From contig JARXAD010000002.1 of assembly GCA_029866025.1 (NCBI GenBank), positions 1-49,687 of the forward strand: 49,687 nucleotides of DNA. Direction: 5' to 3'. This document shows positions 7,745 to 15,742 of the stretch, one piece after another (the first letter of the stretch is position 1; each line of letters begins with the position of its first letter). The notes under the pieces are model-generated. The model did no database searches, was not told where the DNA came from, and saw nothing but the letters and a program-made list of their open reading frames with translations. This DNA is from Vampirovibrionales bacterium (lineage in GTDB: Bacteria > Cyanobacteriota > Vampirovibrionia > Vampirovibrionales > Vampirovibrionaceae). Both the position numbers and the translations under genes were made by a program.

Positions 7745-9337
7745 AGCCTTAATTAACCTGATAAAGCCCTCTAACTCTGGCCGTATTCGTCCAACTCCAG
7801 AATAAAAATTATTTCGCATTACCTTATGGGACTTTTTTAAAGATAAAAGGATAGCTTTTTGAACATATAAATTACTTTCCTTTGAAAAATTATCCATAAT
7901 GTACTTAAAATCATTAATGTCGCCATTTTTACCAAGAATTAAGTATAGCAAACAACGGTCATATTTTTTAAAATGTGAATTCCCCGCCAGAGCTTGCCTT
8001 ATTTTATTCAAATAATCCCGCTCCAGTACCCCTTTAAAAGATAGTATCATTTTTAAAAGCCAATAATTTTGCCATTCAAATATTGCCTTATCTGAAAACA
8101 CATAGGTGAATACTTCACGTCTTGCCGAAGGCCATTGAATATAATCTACAAGTGCCTCTGCTATGACATCCGATAAATAATTATATTTGTCTAAATTTCT
8201 AAAAATAGAAAGTACAAACCCTCGAAAAGCGTTTTTGTTTTTTATTGATTTAATACGCCAAAGAAAAAATTTTAAATGTTTAGAGTTTTCGCCTCCAGAC
8301 GATGTAAATAATTTTATCTCTTTTTTTATTTTTTTTATAACAATTTCTTCAGGTATTCCTTTTGCCTTTTGAAGTTTTTTTATATATTCAAAGCCCTCAA
8401 ATTTTTCCTCTAGATGGGAAAGTATTTGTCGACCTCTAAAAATGTCCGTTTTTTTCGACTGTAAACTAAGACCTATTTTTCGAAGATTTTGAACTAGAAA
8501 AATTTTAGCTTGTTTTATTTCAGATTCGCTCATAGCAAAAATATACATGTCATCCATGTATCTAGAGTATACAAACCCTTGGCGGATCATAGCTTTATCA
8601 ACAGGATCTAAATAAATATTAGCTAATAAATACGAACCCATTATTCCTTGTGGGATACCAGACCCCTTGCATTCACTCCACCGGCCTAAAAATTTTCTTA
8701 ACAGGTTAATAGAAGCTATTTTAACTTCGTTATTAGCCAATTCTTCAAATAGCACTTCATGTTTTATATGTTCAAAATAGCCTACAACATCTGTTTTCAG
8801 CATATATTTGTATTTAAGCTTCTTATAGTGATGGATAGCATTAGCATGGAATTTTTTCCATGCTTCAATTCCATCTTCTATTGGCCGAATTGCATTTTCA
8901 TTTTTAACTTTGTAGCCATAAACTATATTATCTGGAGATAATGTTTCTGAGATTTTCTTTGATATTGAACTTATAACGGCCTGATAAATGACTTTATCAT
9001 TAAAATTAACAATATATCCAGGCCTTACTCCAAGATCTTGCTTTGGAATGTCAATTATTTCGTGCTTTTCTGGGAAATAGCTTTTAAAATCATAAATACC
9101 CAAGAAATTAAGAATATTTTTAAGGCTATTCGGAGTTGAGTCACCTAAAAATTCTTCAAACTGAACCCTCTCTTGCAAGTATAGAAAAGGGTCTGGTAAA
9201 AAATCATGCCTTTTTTGATTTTCTTTGTCTAAAATCTGCTTTACAGCGAGCTCTAAACGCTTGTAACTAGGTATCCCTATTTCCTTAGGAGGGCTTGTTT
9301 CTTTCACCGCTTTACTTGCAGGGGCCTTTGTAACCAA
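7718..9337 (-). CDS. Reverse transcriptase of the defence/unknown-group type
   Basis: RNA-directed DNA polymerase with all core motifs: motif A MLKTDVVGYFEH (D183), motif B SGIPQGIMGSYLLANIYLD (229-231 PQG), motif C YSRYMDDMYIF (YMDD 260-263) and a motif D-like LSLQSKKTDIF. There are no maturase X, HNH or integrase domains, and no retroviral features. About 180 N-terminal residues precede the palm, with RPGYIVNFNDKVIYQAV as the finger region. A 220-residue C-terminal tail looks like helical repeats (HEAT-like). This architecture fits the unknown-group/DRT antiviral RTs rather than group II introns. I cannot assign a DRT class. The TTG start at 9335-9337 is the only reasonable upstream start, with AAAGGG before it. 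The gene is markedly AT-rich compared with its neighbours, suggesting separate acquisition. Confidence 0.82.
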   Translation of the reverse strand: MVTKAPASKAVKETSPPKEIGIPSYKRLELAVKQILDKENQKRHDFLPDPFLYLQERVQFEEFLGDSTPNSLKNILNFLGIYDFKSYFPEKHEIIDIPKQDLGVRPGYIVNFNDKVIYQAVISSISKKISETLSPDNIVYGYKVKNENAIRPIEDGIEAWKKFHANAIHHYKKLKYKYMLKTDVVGYFEHIKHEVLFEELANNEVKIASINLLRKFLGRWSECKGSGIPQGIMGSYLLANIYLDPVDKAMIRQGFVYSRYMDDMYIFAMSESEIKQAKIFLVQNLRKIGLSLQSKKTDIFRGRQILSHLEEKFEGFEYIKKLQKAKGIPEEIVIKKIKKEIKLFTSSGGENSKHLKFFLWRIKSIKNKNAFRGFVLSIFRNLDKYNYLSDVIAEALVDYIQWPSARREVFTYVFSDKAIFEWQNYWLLKMILSFKGVLERDYLNKIRQALAGNSHFKKYDRCLLYLILGKNGDINDFKYIMDNFSKESNLYVQKAILLSLKKSHKVMRNNFYSGVGRIRPELEGFIRLIKASNADFLGL

Positions 9338-9472
9338 AATATCGCCCTTTATTACTTAATCCCTACAGTTCCCTGCAAGCCAACACATGTTCGACACATG
9401 ACACCTTACTATAAGTGCAGTAGGCAGGTCTATAATTCGCCTGTATCACAAGACAGGAAAGGCTTTAGGGGT

Positions 9473-9515
9473 GTGGGCCCAGATGGATTCGAACCATCAA
9501 CCAAGGGATTATGAG
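9473..9515 (-). pseudogene. 3' half of a CAU-anticodon tRNA (attachment-site remnant)
   Basis: Read on the minus strand this is the anticodon loop CTCATAA (9509-9515), a variable region, and a perfect T arm GATGG-TTCGAAT-CCATC. The acceptor strand TGGGCCC plus discriminator A follows. The 5' side does not fold: no D arm or 5' acceptor strand is present upstream, and the anticodon stem cannot pair. This is what a tyrosine-recombinase element leaves at the end distal to the intact tRNA gene. Its 3' end faces lower coordinates, so the inserted DNA would lie to the right. Confidence 0.7.
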
Positions 9516-9727
9516 GCTTACTGTGAAAGTGATTCCGCATTTATTGACATAAAAGGTAGGCACCGCAAGGGTTTTACTTTGATTTTTACCGCCCCTATAA
9601 CAGTGTGTACCATTTATATCATTAAAGCATATCACTGGCCGCTAATTTGGGTAAATTTGTAGTTTAATAGCCCTGAATTACTACAGGCTTAGCAATTTGT
9701 TGACTATTCTTATCATCAAATGGATTA

Positions 9728-9743
9728 GAATAGAGCTCTATTC
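9728..9743. promoter_or_regulatory. Perfect 16-bp palindrome upstream of umuD, candidate operator
   Basis: GAATAGAGCTCTATTC is its own reverse complement and ends 7 bases before the ATG at 9751. A TTGACT and a TAGAAT hexamer lie upstream, at a long 20-bp spacing. umuDC operons are usually SOS-controlled, so a LexA-type or self-encoded repressor site is plausible. The sequence does not match the enterobacterial CTGT-N8-ACAG operator. Confidence 0.5.
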
Positions 9744-9750
9744 GCTCGTC

Positions 9751-10197
9751 ATGGTGCCCAAAATGCCTCCTGTTACCCTACTCGGCCAAGCCGTGGATCT
9801 CGCACTCGTTCAAGAATTACCTCTCTTTGGGATGCCCATTAAAGCGGGGTTCCCCTCTCCTGCCGACGACTGGCAGGAAGGTAAGATTGACCTCAACCAG
9901 TTCCTCGTCAAGCATCCTGCCGCCACCTATCTATTACGGGTGTCGGGAAGCTCCATGAAGAACGCGGGCATTACGGAAGGCGATATTCTGGTAGTGGATT
10001 GCTCACTAGAGGCCAAGCATCGGGATATTATCATTGCCAACGTGGATGGGGAGATGACGGTGAAGCGTCTCCACAAAACCGCCAAGCGAATGGCCTTGAT
10101 TCCAGAGAACGACGACTACGGGCCGATTGAAATCACTTCAGGGATAGAGTTTTCCATCTGGGGTGTGGTGAAGCATGTGATTAAAAACCTTACCTAA
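9751..10197 (+). CDS. umuD: UmuD-type self-cleaving subunit of a Y-family polymerase (S24 peptidase)
   Basis: Accessory subunit of the SOS translesion polymerase, processed by RecA-stimulated self-cleavage. The scissile bond is Ala32-Gly33 in KAGFPSPADD, and the catalytic pair is Ser68 (SGSSM) and Lys105 (EMTVKRL). The 37-residue spacing is the same as in E. coli UmuD. The core motifs KIDLNQFLVKHPAATYLLRV and GDILVVD are intact. The ATG at 9751 is preferred because upstream starts (TTG 9697) would put the palindromic operator inside the gene; ATG 9763 is also possible. umuC follows 9 bases downstream. Confidence 0.92.
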   Translation: MVPKMPPVTLLGQAVDLALVQELPLFGMPIKAGFPSPADDWQEGKIDLNQFLVKHPAATYLLRVSGSSMKNAGITEGDILVVDCSLEAKHRDIIIANVDGEMTVKRLHKTAKRMALIPENDDYGPIEITSGIEFSIWGVVKHVIKNLT

Positions 10198-10206
10198 GGG
10201 GCCTCT

Positions 10207-11454
10207 GTGGTTTTTGCCCTCGTTGACTGCAATAACTTCTTTGTCTCGTGTGAACGGGTATTTCGCCCTGATTTGGCCACGAAACCTGTTATTGTGCTCT
10301 CCAATAACGACGGCTGCGTCATTTCCCGCTCCAACGAGGCCAAGGCCTTGGGCATCGGTATGGGACAGCCGTTTTTCCAAATTAAGGGTCTGGTTAAAGA
10401 ACACGACGTTACCGTGTTTTCCAGTAACTTCCAGTTATACGGCGATTTTTCTCATCGGGTGATGCAACACCTCCATGACTTTTCGCCCCATGTAGAGGTG
10501 TATTCCATTGATGAAGCCTTTTTAACCATAGACCCTCATGTCGATCTCATTAAAGCAGGGCAACAGATTCGTCAGGCTATTGGGCAACAACAGAAGATAC
10601 CAGTGTCTATTGGCATAGCCTCTACCAAAACCTTGGCCAAATTGGCGGCAGAGCTGGCCAAAAAATCAAAAAAAGCCAATGGCGTGGTGAATTTGGTGGA
10701 TTCGCCGCATCTTATCGAAGCCTTAAAACGGGTACCCGTGCAAGACGTGTGGGGCGTGGGTCGAAAGATTGGTCATACGCTGCGCCACAAGGGGATTCTA
10801 ACCGCCTACGATTTAACCCAAGCCAATGATGACTGGCTGAAAAAAGAATTCAGCGTGGTATTGCTGCGAACTGTCGCCGAGTTGCGAGGGATTCCGTGTT
10901 TGGAGCTGGATGAGGTACCCGAGCCTCGCAAATCGGTGATGACGTCTCGCTCCGTCAATCCGGTGGTTGACGACTTAGCCACTCTGAAAGAATTGGTGGC
11001 GGGGTATGCCTCCCGCACCGCTGAGAAGCTCCGTGATGACCGCATGGAGGCCAAAGGGCTGTCAGTGTTTATTCGGACCCCACGATTCCGTGATGTGCCC
11101 CAATACTATGGCGCTGATACTGTGGAACTCCCTGCGGCAACCGCTAAAACAACGGATCTCATTCAAGCCGCTCATAGGTTATTAGACCGTATCTATAAGC
11201 CTGAATATGGGTATTACCAAGCAGGGGTCATGGCCTTTGACTTAACACCTGCAGGGAGCCACCAAGGCTCGTTGTTTGCTCCACCCGCTCAAGATGACAC
11301 CCTTTCTCCTGTGCTGGATGTTCTGAACCGTCATTATGGGGATGGCACCTTGAAGTATTTGGCAGAGGGGCTCGGTTCCCGCTGGCGTGCCAAACAAGAC
11401 AGCCGTTCGCCTCGCTACACCACTCGTTGGGATGAATTACCTACGGTTACTTAG
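10207..11454 (+). CDS. umuC: UmuC-type Y-family DNA polymerase (Pol V catalytic subunit)
   Basis: Error-prone translesion polymerase acting with processed UmuD. It starts at GTG 10207 with AAGGGG just upstream. The 415-residue length is near the E. coli UmuC value (422). Catalytic residues are visible: D7 in ALVDCNNFFVSCER, then D102 and E103 in VYSIDEAF. The steric region SNNDGCVISRSNEAK, helix-hairpin-helix-like RVPVQDVWGVGRKIG and a little-finger domain follow, and the C-terminus carries the DUF4113-like SPRYTTRWDELP tail. It appears complete. Such umuDC pairs are common on mobile elements, and this one lies beside a tRNA attachment scar. Confidence 0.94.
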   Translation: MVFALVDCNNFFVSCERVFRPDLATKPVIVLSNNDGCVISRSNEAKALGIGMGQPFFQIKGLVKEHDVTVFSSNFQLYGDFSHRVMQHLHDFSPHVEVYSIDEAFLTIDPHVDLIKAGQQIRQAIGQQQKIPVSIGIASTKTLAKLAAELAKKSKKANGVVNLVDSPHLIEALKRVPVQDVWGVGRKIGHTLRHKGILTAYDLTQANDDWLKKEFSVVLLRTVAELRGIPCLELDEVPEPRKSVMTSRSVNPVVDDLATLKELVAGYASRTAEKLRDDRMEAKGLSVFIRTPRFRDVPQYYGADTVELPAATAKTTDLIQAAHRLLDRIYKPEYGYYQAGVMAFDLTPAGSHQGSLFAPPAQDDTLSPVLDVLNRHYGDGTLKYLAEGLGSRWRAKQDSRSPRYTTRWDELPTVT

Positions 11455-11556
11455 GGCGAACTCTTCTATTAAAGGACGTTAGTCTCTACAGCCCTAACGA
11501 CGGCTTGCTATTATAATGCTCCCAACATCACGATACATCTTTAGGGATTCTTCAAT

Positions 11557-13206
11557 ATGGCTCCGCTCATTGTCTTATTATTACTGTCGGTCTCCCTGTT
11601 AACACCTGCCTTCTCGTGGGCCAACCCAGCAGCGACGGTTTCTAACCCACCCGTAGAAGGCACCCCTTACGAGGTTCCCCAGCCGAAAGGGTCAACGGAA
11701 ATAACACGGTATAACCAGTTTGTAAGCGCTTTTAACCAGGGGATTACTTTTAAAAAGGCCAACCAATTAGAACAAGCCTTGGTAAGCTACGAAAAAGCAT
11801 ATGCTGCTTGGCCTTGTTTGGATGCAGCCGAAGCCATTCTTGGCGTTCTTCATGCTTCGGAGCAGTGGGACAGGTTAAGCCAACGAATTCAGCAGTTCCC
11901 TCAAACAGTGGCGTATCAACCTTTGCGTAATTTCTATTCAGCCTCGTGGGTAGAAGAGCAAGGCAGGATAGCTTTTAAGACTCAACAATGGGCACTAGCA
12001 CTTCAGCAGTGGCAACTAGCCGAACAGCAACTTCAACCGCTACAGACGGACTCTCATTTTGGACCACGTGTTCAACAGTGGCAAGAGGCTCTCCAACACA
12101 ACATTCAAGCCGCACAAAATAATCAGGTGAGTAGCTCGAAGCGCGAGCAATTTATTAAAGAAACCTTGGAGCAAGAGAATAAAGGGCTATACTTCACAGG
12201 TCTTGGCGAGCGCCGCCGCATCGATTTTGTCTGGAATACCGCCTACTTACCCCTTCGTATTTATGCAAAGCCCCGCGATAGTATTGATGGCTACGACCCG
12301 CAGTGGCAACCTCTGATTCAACAAGCATTGAACGAGTGGCAACAAAAAAGCGAGGGACTGATAACCTTTACGATGGTGCCCACAGAAGACCTTTCTGATA
12401 TTACTATTCGCTGGATTGCCAGTTTAAATGAGGCCGATAAAAGCAATGAGGAGCCTCAAAAAATTGGGCTCACTTCCACTCGTTTTTTAGGCGATTCAAT
12501 TTTGACGGCCGATATTGATGTGGCAACCCACTTGCCTACGGGGGAAAAACCATCGTCTGACTCTATTTATGCCACGCTGCTCCACGAAGTGGGTCATGCA
12601 TTAGGGCTAGGGCATCACAGCGCCAATAGCAACGATGTGATGAGCCCGATTCAAACCGCAAGAAATAATGCGATAGAACAAGGGTTAAGCTTGGGCGATT
12701 TAACCATGTTAAAGAGCCAGTATGGTTCGCCAGCGCCACATGTCGTGTTAGCCAATCGCTCTTCGGCACCTCGTAGCGATCGCCTGTGGGCTCAAGAGCA
12801 ATTGGTATTAGCTTCCAATCTGATGAAGAAAAATAAGTTTAAAAAGGCGATGGTGCTTTTACAAAAAACTGATGCGTTGTTACCCAACATGCCAGCCGTT
12901 CAATTGCCGCTGATGGTTTGCTATGTGCAACGAAAAAAGACAAAGCCATTAGAGGCCTTGGTTTCTCACTGGCAAACCCAAGAACCCAATAGCCCCATGA
13001 CGGCTATGGCTCAAGGCTATTTAGAAGAACGGTTGGCCCACAAAGCTTTTTCAATGTGGGAATGGAAGAAAGCCATCGCCCACTTTAGTACGGCCATTAT
13101 TTATTTTGACCGCGTCCCAAAAACATCGGTGTATTCCGAGCAAGCCCGAAGTTCGGCTTCAATCGCCCGCAGAAACATTGCTATTGCTCAATACAACGGT
13201 CGTTAG
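11557..13206 (+). CDS. Secreted matrixin-type (M10) zinc metalloprotease with TPR-like flanks
   Basis: Predicted exported protease of 549 residues. It has a signal peptide (residues 1-22, ending SWA) and an N-terminal helical TPR-like region (about 50-200, including NQLEQALVSYEKAYAAWP). The catalytic domain is centred on H343-E-V-G-H347-ALGLG-H353, the zinc-binding consensus of matrixins, followed by the Met-turn VMSP (M362). A second TPR-like region at about 400-545 includes NKFKKAMVLLQKTDALLP. No propeptide cysteine switch is obvious. A TATAAT hexamer at 11512-11517 may be its promoter -10, but no good -35 is seen. The gene sits between umuDC and the RTX locus. A role in processing surface proteins is possible, but nothing in the sequence proves a link. 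Confidence 0.85.
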   Translation: MAPLIVLLLLSVSLLTPAFSWANPAATVSNPPVEGTPYEVPQPKGSTEITRYNQFVSAFNQGITFKKANQLEQALVSYEKAYAAWPCLDAAEAILGVLHASEQWDRLSQRIQQFPQTVAYQPLRNFYSASWVEEQGRIAFKTQQWALALQQWQLAEQQLQPLQTDSHFGPRVQQWQEALQHNIQAAQNNQVSSSKREQFIKETLEQENKGLYFTGLGERRRIDFVWNTAYLPLRIYAKPRDSIDGYDPQWQPLIQQALNEWQQKSEGLITFTMVPTEDLSDITIRWIASLNEADKSNEEPQKIGLTSTRFLGDSILTADIDVATHLPTGEKPSSDSIYATLLHEVGHALGLGHHSANSNDVMSPIQTARNNAIEQGLSLGDLTMLKSQYGSPAPHVVLANRSSAPRSDRLWAQEQLVLASNLMKKNKFKKAMVLLQKTDALLPNMPAVQLPLMVCYVQRKKTKPLEALVSHWQTQEPNSPMTAMAQGYLEERLAHKAFSMWEWKKAIAHFSTAIIYFDRVPKTSVYSEQARSSASIARRNIAIAQYNGR

Positions 13207-13365
13207 TAAGCGCCTGAAACGTTTTCAACGATCTTAGCCTGAAACTAATGCCATTTATCAATCTATGACTAGCTATCACGCTATCGTCATCGACAGCGGG
13301 GCAGGGTTATGGTACATGTGTTGCAGGTTTGGGAAGACTGAAAGGGATGTTAGGAGGCTAAGCCT

Positions 13366-13425
13366 ATGGCGCTTCATGCTCATTCTAAAGCTATGCTTCA
13401 CAAAGTACAGTTTCATTCAGTCTAA
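13366..13425 (+). CDS. Short leader-like ORF before the 480-residue membrane protein
   Basis: Nineteen codons (MALHAHSKAML...) with a strong GGAGG 9 bases before the ATG. The stop lies 2 bases before the next start. The 2-base gap is the same as for the micro-ORFs in the array downstream, suggesting translational coupling. The peptide itself resembles nothing I know. It could be incidental. Confidence 0.35.
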   Translation: MALHAHSKAMLHKVQFHSV

Positions 13426-13427
13426 TA

Positions 13428-14870
13428 ATGATGGGGAATCGGCCATTGAAGATAGGTCAGTTGTTAACAAAGCGTAACATTTTATTGGGGGTATTATTCC
13501 TGGTCGTTTTAGCCATAGGCTACGCGTGGCTACAAAGCTTTTTATTTTGGCTCAGCTACAAGGATAGCTTTTCTTATACGGATACCAAGCCTTATCCAAC
13601 GGGGGCCGCCCGTAAATTTGCCTTAAAAACAGGAGATATATTGCTAGCATATACAGAGCTCCCGTATATGGAAAATCACGTCATATTTGGCATAAGCGAA
13701 CAATGCTGCCGCAATGCAGGCAAAATGTTTATCTACCGTCCGGTTAATTTAGAAGAGGAGCGAAAGCTAACACAGCATTATGCCCACCCCAAAAGCGTAA
13801 AAAAGGATAATGAGCCATATGGAATTTTAATTACAAAGGTTTATGGGCATAATAAATATTTTGGCGCACCCGACATGAATTACAGACCTTTCCGAACAGG
13901 GATTGAGTCTTATAATTTTGATAAGGGCATTTACAAACCCTCTGAAGACAAATTAATTGAATTAATTCAGCTAAGTGACGACCGACTGGTGGGGATTATT
14001 AGGCCACAGGATTATATGAAGAATTTTTTGGAGGTGTTTACTTATGATTACCGCACTGGGAAATTGGAAACGATTGGTAAATTAAAGAGCCGCAGAGAAA
14101 ATGCAAGCTTTGTTAAAATGCCAGATGACCGAATTGTAGCCATGGGTGGGTATGACCACCCTAATGCTTGGAACCTAAAGCTGGATCGAAAATCGCAACT
14201 TAAAACTGTGCAGTTAAGCGGTACAGAAATTATCGATCCTAATAAAAAAATAATTTATGCTGGTAAACCTCTTGAAGAATGGGTACTAAAGTCTGATGGT
14301 TATGGCTCTGACCTGGGAGATATTAGCGCAATAGACAATAATACTATTAATTTTTTAACTCCCGATGATGCGTTTCAATTTAGCTTAAAAAGTAATGTTC
14401 CCACTAAGCTTTTAATGCGTCATTACCCTAATGGCTTCCAAACATTGAATAAGTACGATTTATTAATCCATGCTGGCAACGGCAAGAAATATCCTTATCA
14501 AAGCCCAAGCTCCCGCTATCAAGATTGCCGTTACAACGCCCTTATTAACCTTAAAAGCCGGGAAACACATTCAATTAGTGGTATTAACCCAACAAGGGAA
14601 TTGAGTAGTGCACTACCTATTAATGCTCGCTATTGGCTATTGTATGATTCTGGCGAATGCCGGTTTAGGGGCAAAGAAAAGCCCGATGTGTACTTGGTGG
14701 ATGCAAAAACCTATACCGCAAAAAAAATATTAGATGTGCCTGATAGCCGTTCTATAGGTACTCCTGTTTTGTTTGATAAAACAAAACTTTATTTCCCTCT
14801 TTGGGTTGGGAAAGACCGCAATAAAAATCAGGATATGGTGCTAGATTTATCACGCTGGATGGAGGACTAA
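13428..14870 (+). CDS. Membrane-anchored protein of unknown function, possible beta-propeller
   Basis: I do not recognise the family. A single N-terminal transmembrane segment lies at about residues 17-43 (ILLGVLFLVVLAIGYAWL), with a predicted extracytoplasmic body of about 430 residues. The body has repeated beta-rich segments carrying basic-acidic blade-like turns (DRLVGIIRPQDY, DRIVAMGGYDHPNAWNLKL, FLTPDDAFQFSL, YDLLIHAGNGKKY), consistent with a kelch- or WD-like propeller. Cysteine pairs (QCCRNAG, YQDCRY, SGECRF) are compatible with disulfides outside the cytoplasm. It is followed after 2 bases by the first micro-ORF of the RTX-associated array. A similar C-terminal sequence (DLSRWMED here) recurs at 16394-16423 inside the array, suggesting this gene belongs to the same recombining module. 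Confidence 0.6.
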   Translation: MMGNRPLKIGQLLTKRNILLGVLFLVVLAIGYAWLQSFLFWLSYKDSFSYTDTKPYPTGAARKFALKTGDILLAYTELPYMENHVIFGISEQCCRNAGKMFIYRPVNLEEERKLTQHYAHPKSVKKDNEPYGILITKVYGHNKYFGAPDMNYRPFRTGIESYNFDKGIYKPSEDKLIELIQLSDDRLVGIIRPQDYMKNFLEVFTYDYRTGKLETIGKLKSRRENASFVKMPDDRIVAMGGYDHPNAWNLKLDRKSQLKTVQLSGTEIIDPNKKIIYAGKPLEEWVLKSDGYGSDLGDISAIDNNTINFLTPDDAFQFSLKSNVPTKLLMRHYPNGFQTLNKYDLLIHAGNGKKYPYQSPSSRYQDCRYNALINLKSRETHSISGINPTRELSSALPINARYWLLYDSGECRFRGKEKPDVYLVDAKTYTAKKILDVPDSRSIGTPVLFDKTKLYFPLWVGKDRNKNQDMVLDLSRWMED

Positions 14871-14872
14871 CG

Positions 14873-14929
14873 ATGGGAAAGATTGATTTAAACAATGCAT
14901 TGGCTGATTTTACGAAAAAGGATGCTTAA
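14873..14929 (+). CDS. Micro-ORF, truncated copy of the RTX protein N-terminus
   Basis: Eighteen residues ending LADFTKKDA, in the position equivalent to the start of the giant RTX protein (MPVTSAREIADYSKNKF). Its stop is 2 bases before the membrane-protein ATG at 14932, and its own ATG is 2 bases after the upstream stop. It is either a decayed duplicate or a coupling leader. Confidence 0.5.
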   Translation: MGKIDLNNALADFTKKDA

Positions 14930-14931
14930 AC

Positions 14932-15297
14932 ATGTCCTTAGAAAAAGACCCTGCTGACAAAGAGGTAGTGCCACAGCTACTTGATGACTCGTTAGCGTCA
15001 ACCATCGTTAAAATTACATTTTGGCCTATTGTTTTCTTTAATATTATTGCAGGTCCTATCGAATACCCATGGGTTCTTGGTTTTACTTATGATGCTCTTT
15101 ATTTCTTAAAACCTTGGTCAACCCCTACTATTTTCATTACCAGTTTATTTACATTCTATTCTTTGGCAAGGCTGGTCTATTTAAAGAGAAGAAACATAGA
15201 ACACTTTAAAATTACAATAGATATCGCAATTGTAAGTGTACTAGTCCTGTTAGCTTTAATCGCTAACACATACGATTTTGTCCATAAAAACTGGTAA
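14932..15297 (+). CDS. Small three-TM membrane protein, array copy 1
   Basis: A 121-residue protein of no family I know. A charged cytoplasmic N-terminus (MSLEKDPADKEVVPQLLDD) leads into SLASTIVKITFWPI. There are three hydrophobic segments at about residues 25-45 (ITFWPIVFFNIIAGPI), 64-83 (TIFITSLFTFYSLARLVYL) and 92-115 (IDIAIVSVLVLLALIAN). An EYPWxLGF motif and KPWSTP in the first loop are shared by most copies. Size and topology resemble bacteriocin or contact-toxin immunity proteins. That function is inferred from the repeated pairing with RTX N-terminal fragments. Confidence 0.7.
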   Translation: MSLEKDPADKEVVPQLLDDSLASTIVKITFWPIVFFNIIAGPIEYPWVLGFTYDALYFLKPWSTPTIFITSLFTFYSLARLVYLKRRNIEHFKITIDIAIVSVLVLLALIANTYDFVHKNW

Positions 15298-15309
15298 GAG
15301 GATATACAC

Positions 15310-15363
15310 ATGGCTATTTCTACCGCTCGTGGATTGGCTGATTTTACGAAAAAGGATGCTTAA
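15310..15363 (+). CDS. Micro-ORF, truncated copy of the RTX protein N-terminus
   Basis: Seventeen residues, MAISTARGLADFTKKDA, preceded by AGAGGATATA as the ribosome site. The first eleven residues match the start of the 97-residue fragment at 15743 (MAIATARELAN) and of the giant protein. Its stop is 2 bases before the next membrane-protein ATG. Confidence 0.55.
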   Translation: MAISTARGLADFTKKDA

Positions 15364-15365
15364 AC

Positions 15366-15740
15366 ATGTCCTTAGAAAAAGACCCTGCTGACAAAGAGGT
15401 AGTGCCACAGCTACTTGATGACTCGCTAGCGTCAACTATCATAAAAATTACATTTTGGCCTGTTATAGGGATAACCTTTATAGCATTTCCTATTCATTAT
15501 CCGTGGGCCCTCGGCTTTAATTATGATGTATTTTTCTTTCTAAGGCCTTGGTCAAACCCTGTAATTATTTTTTCAAGTATTTTTGGCTTCTACTCTTTTG
15601 CCAAACTTCTTTATTTGAAAAATAAAGATATAAAATATTTCAAAATAACAATGGATATTTCCATTCTAAGCATATTGACTTTACTAGCTCAACTGGTTAT
15701 TACGTACGATTGCATTAACTTTTTTTGTAAGGGGATATAG
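15366..15740 (+). CDS. Small three-TM membrane protein, array copy 2
   Basis: A 124-residue paralogue of copy 1. The first ~30 codons are nearly identical to copy 1 at the DNA level. The membrane part is different in sequence but keeps the same layout (ITFWPVIGITFIAFPI; VIIFSSIFGFYSFAKLLYL; ITMDISILSILTLLAQLV), including HYPWALGF and RPWSNP. The C-terminus (YDCINFFCKGI) is specific to this copy. The 97-residue RTX fragment begins 2 bases after its stop. Confidence 0.7.
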   Translation: MSLEKDPADKEVVPQLLDDSLASTIIKITFWPVIGITFIAFPIHYPWALGFNYDVFFFLRPWSNPVIIFSSIFGFYSFAKLLYLKNKDIKYFKITMDISILSILTLLAQLVITYDCINFFCKGI

Positions 15741-15742
15741 GC

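Noticed and set aside
7718-9337. Group II intron maturase or retron
   Set aside because: No maturase X or HNH domain and no recognisable intron domain V/VI. The ORF is much longer than retron RTs, and I saw no msr/msd-like structure nearby.
9471-9662. 63-residue frame beginning MWAQMDSNHQPRDYEAY
   Set aside because: The MDSNHQPRDYE text is the antisense translation of the tRNA 3' half at 9473-9515, a well-known artefact; no ribosome site or family support.
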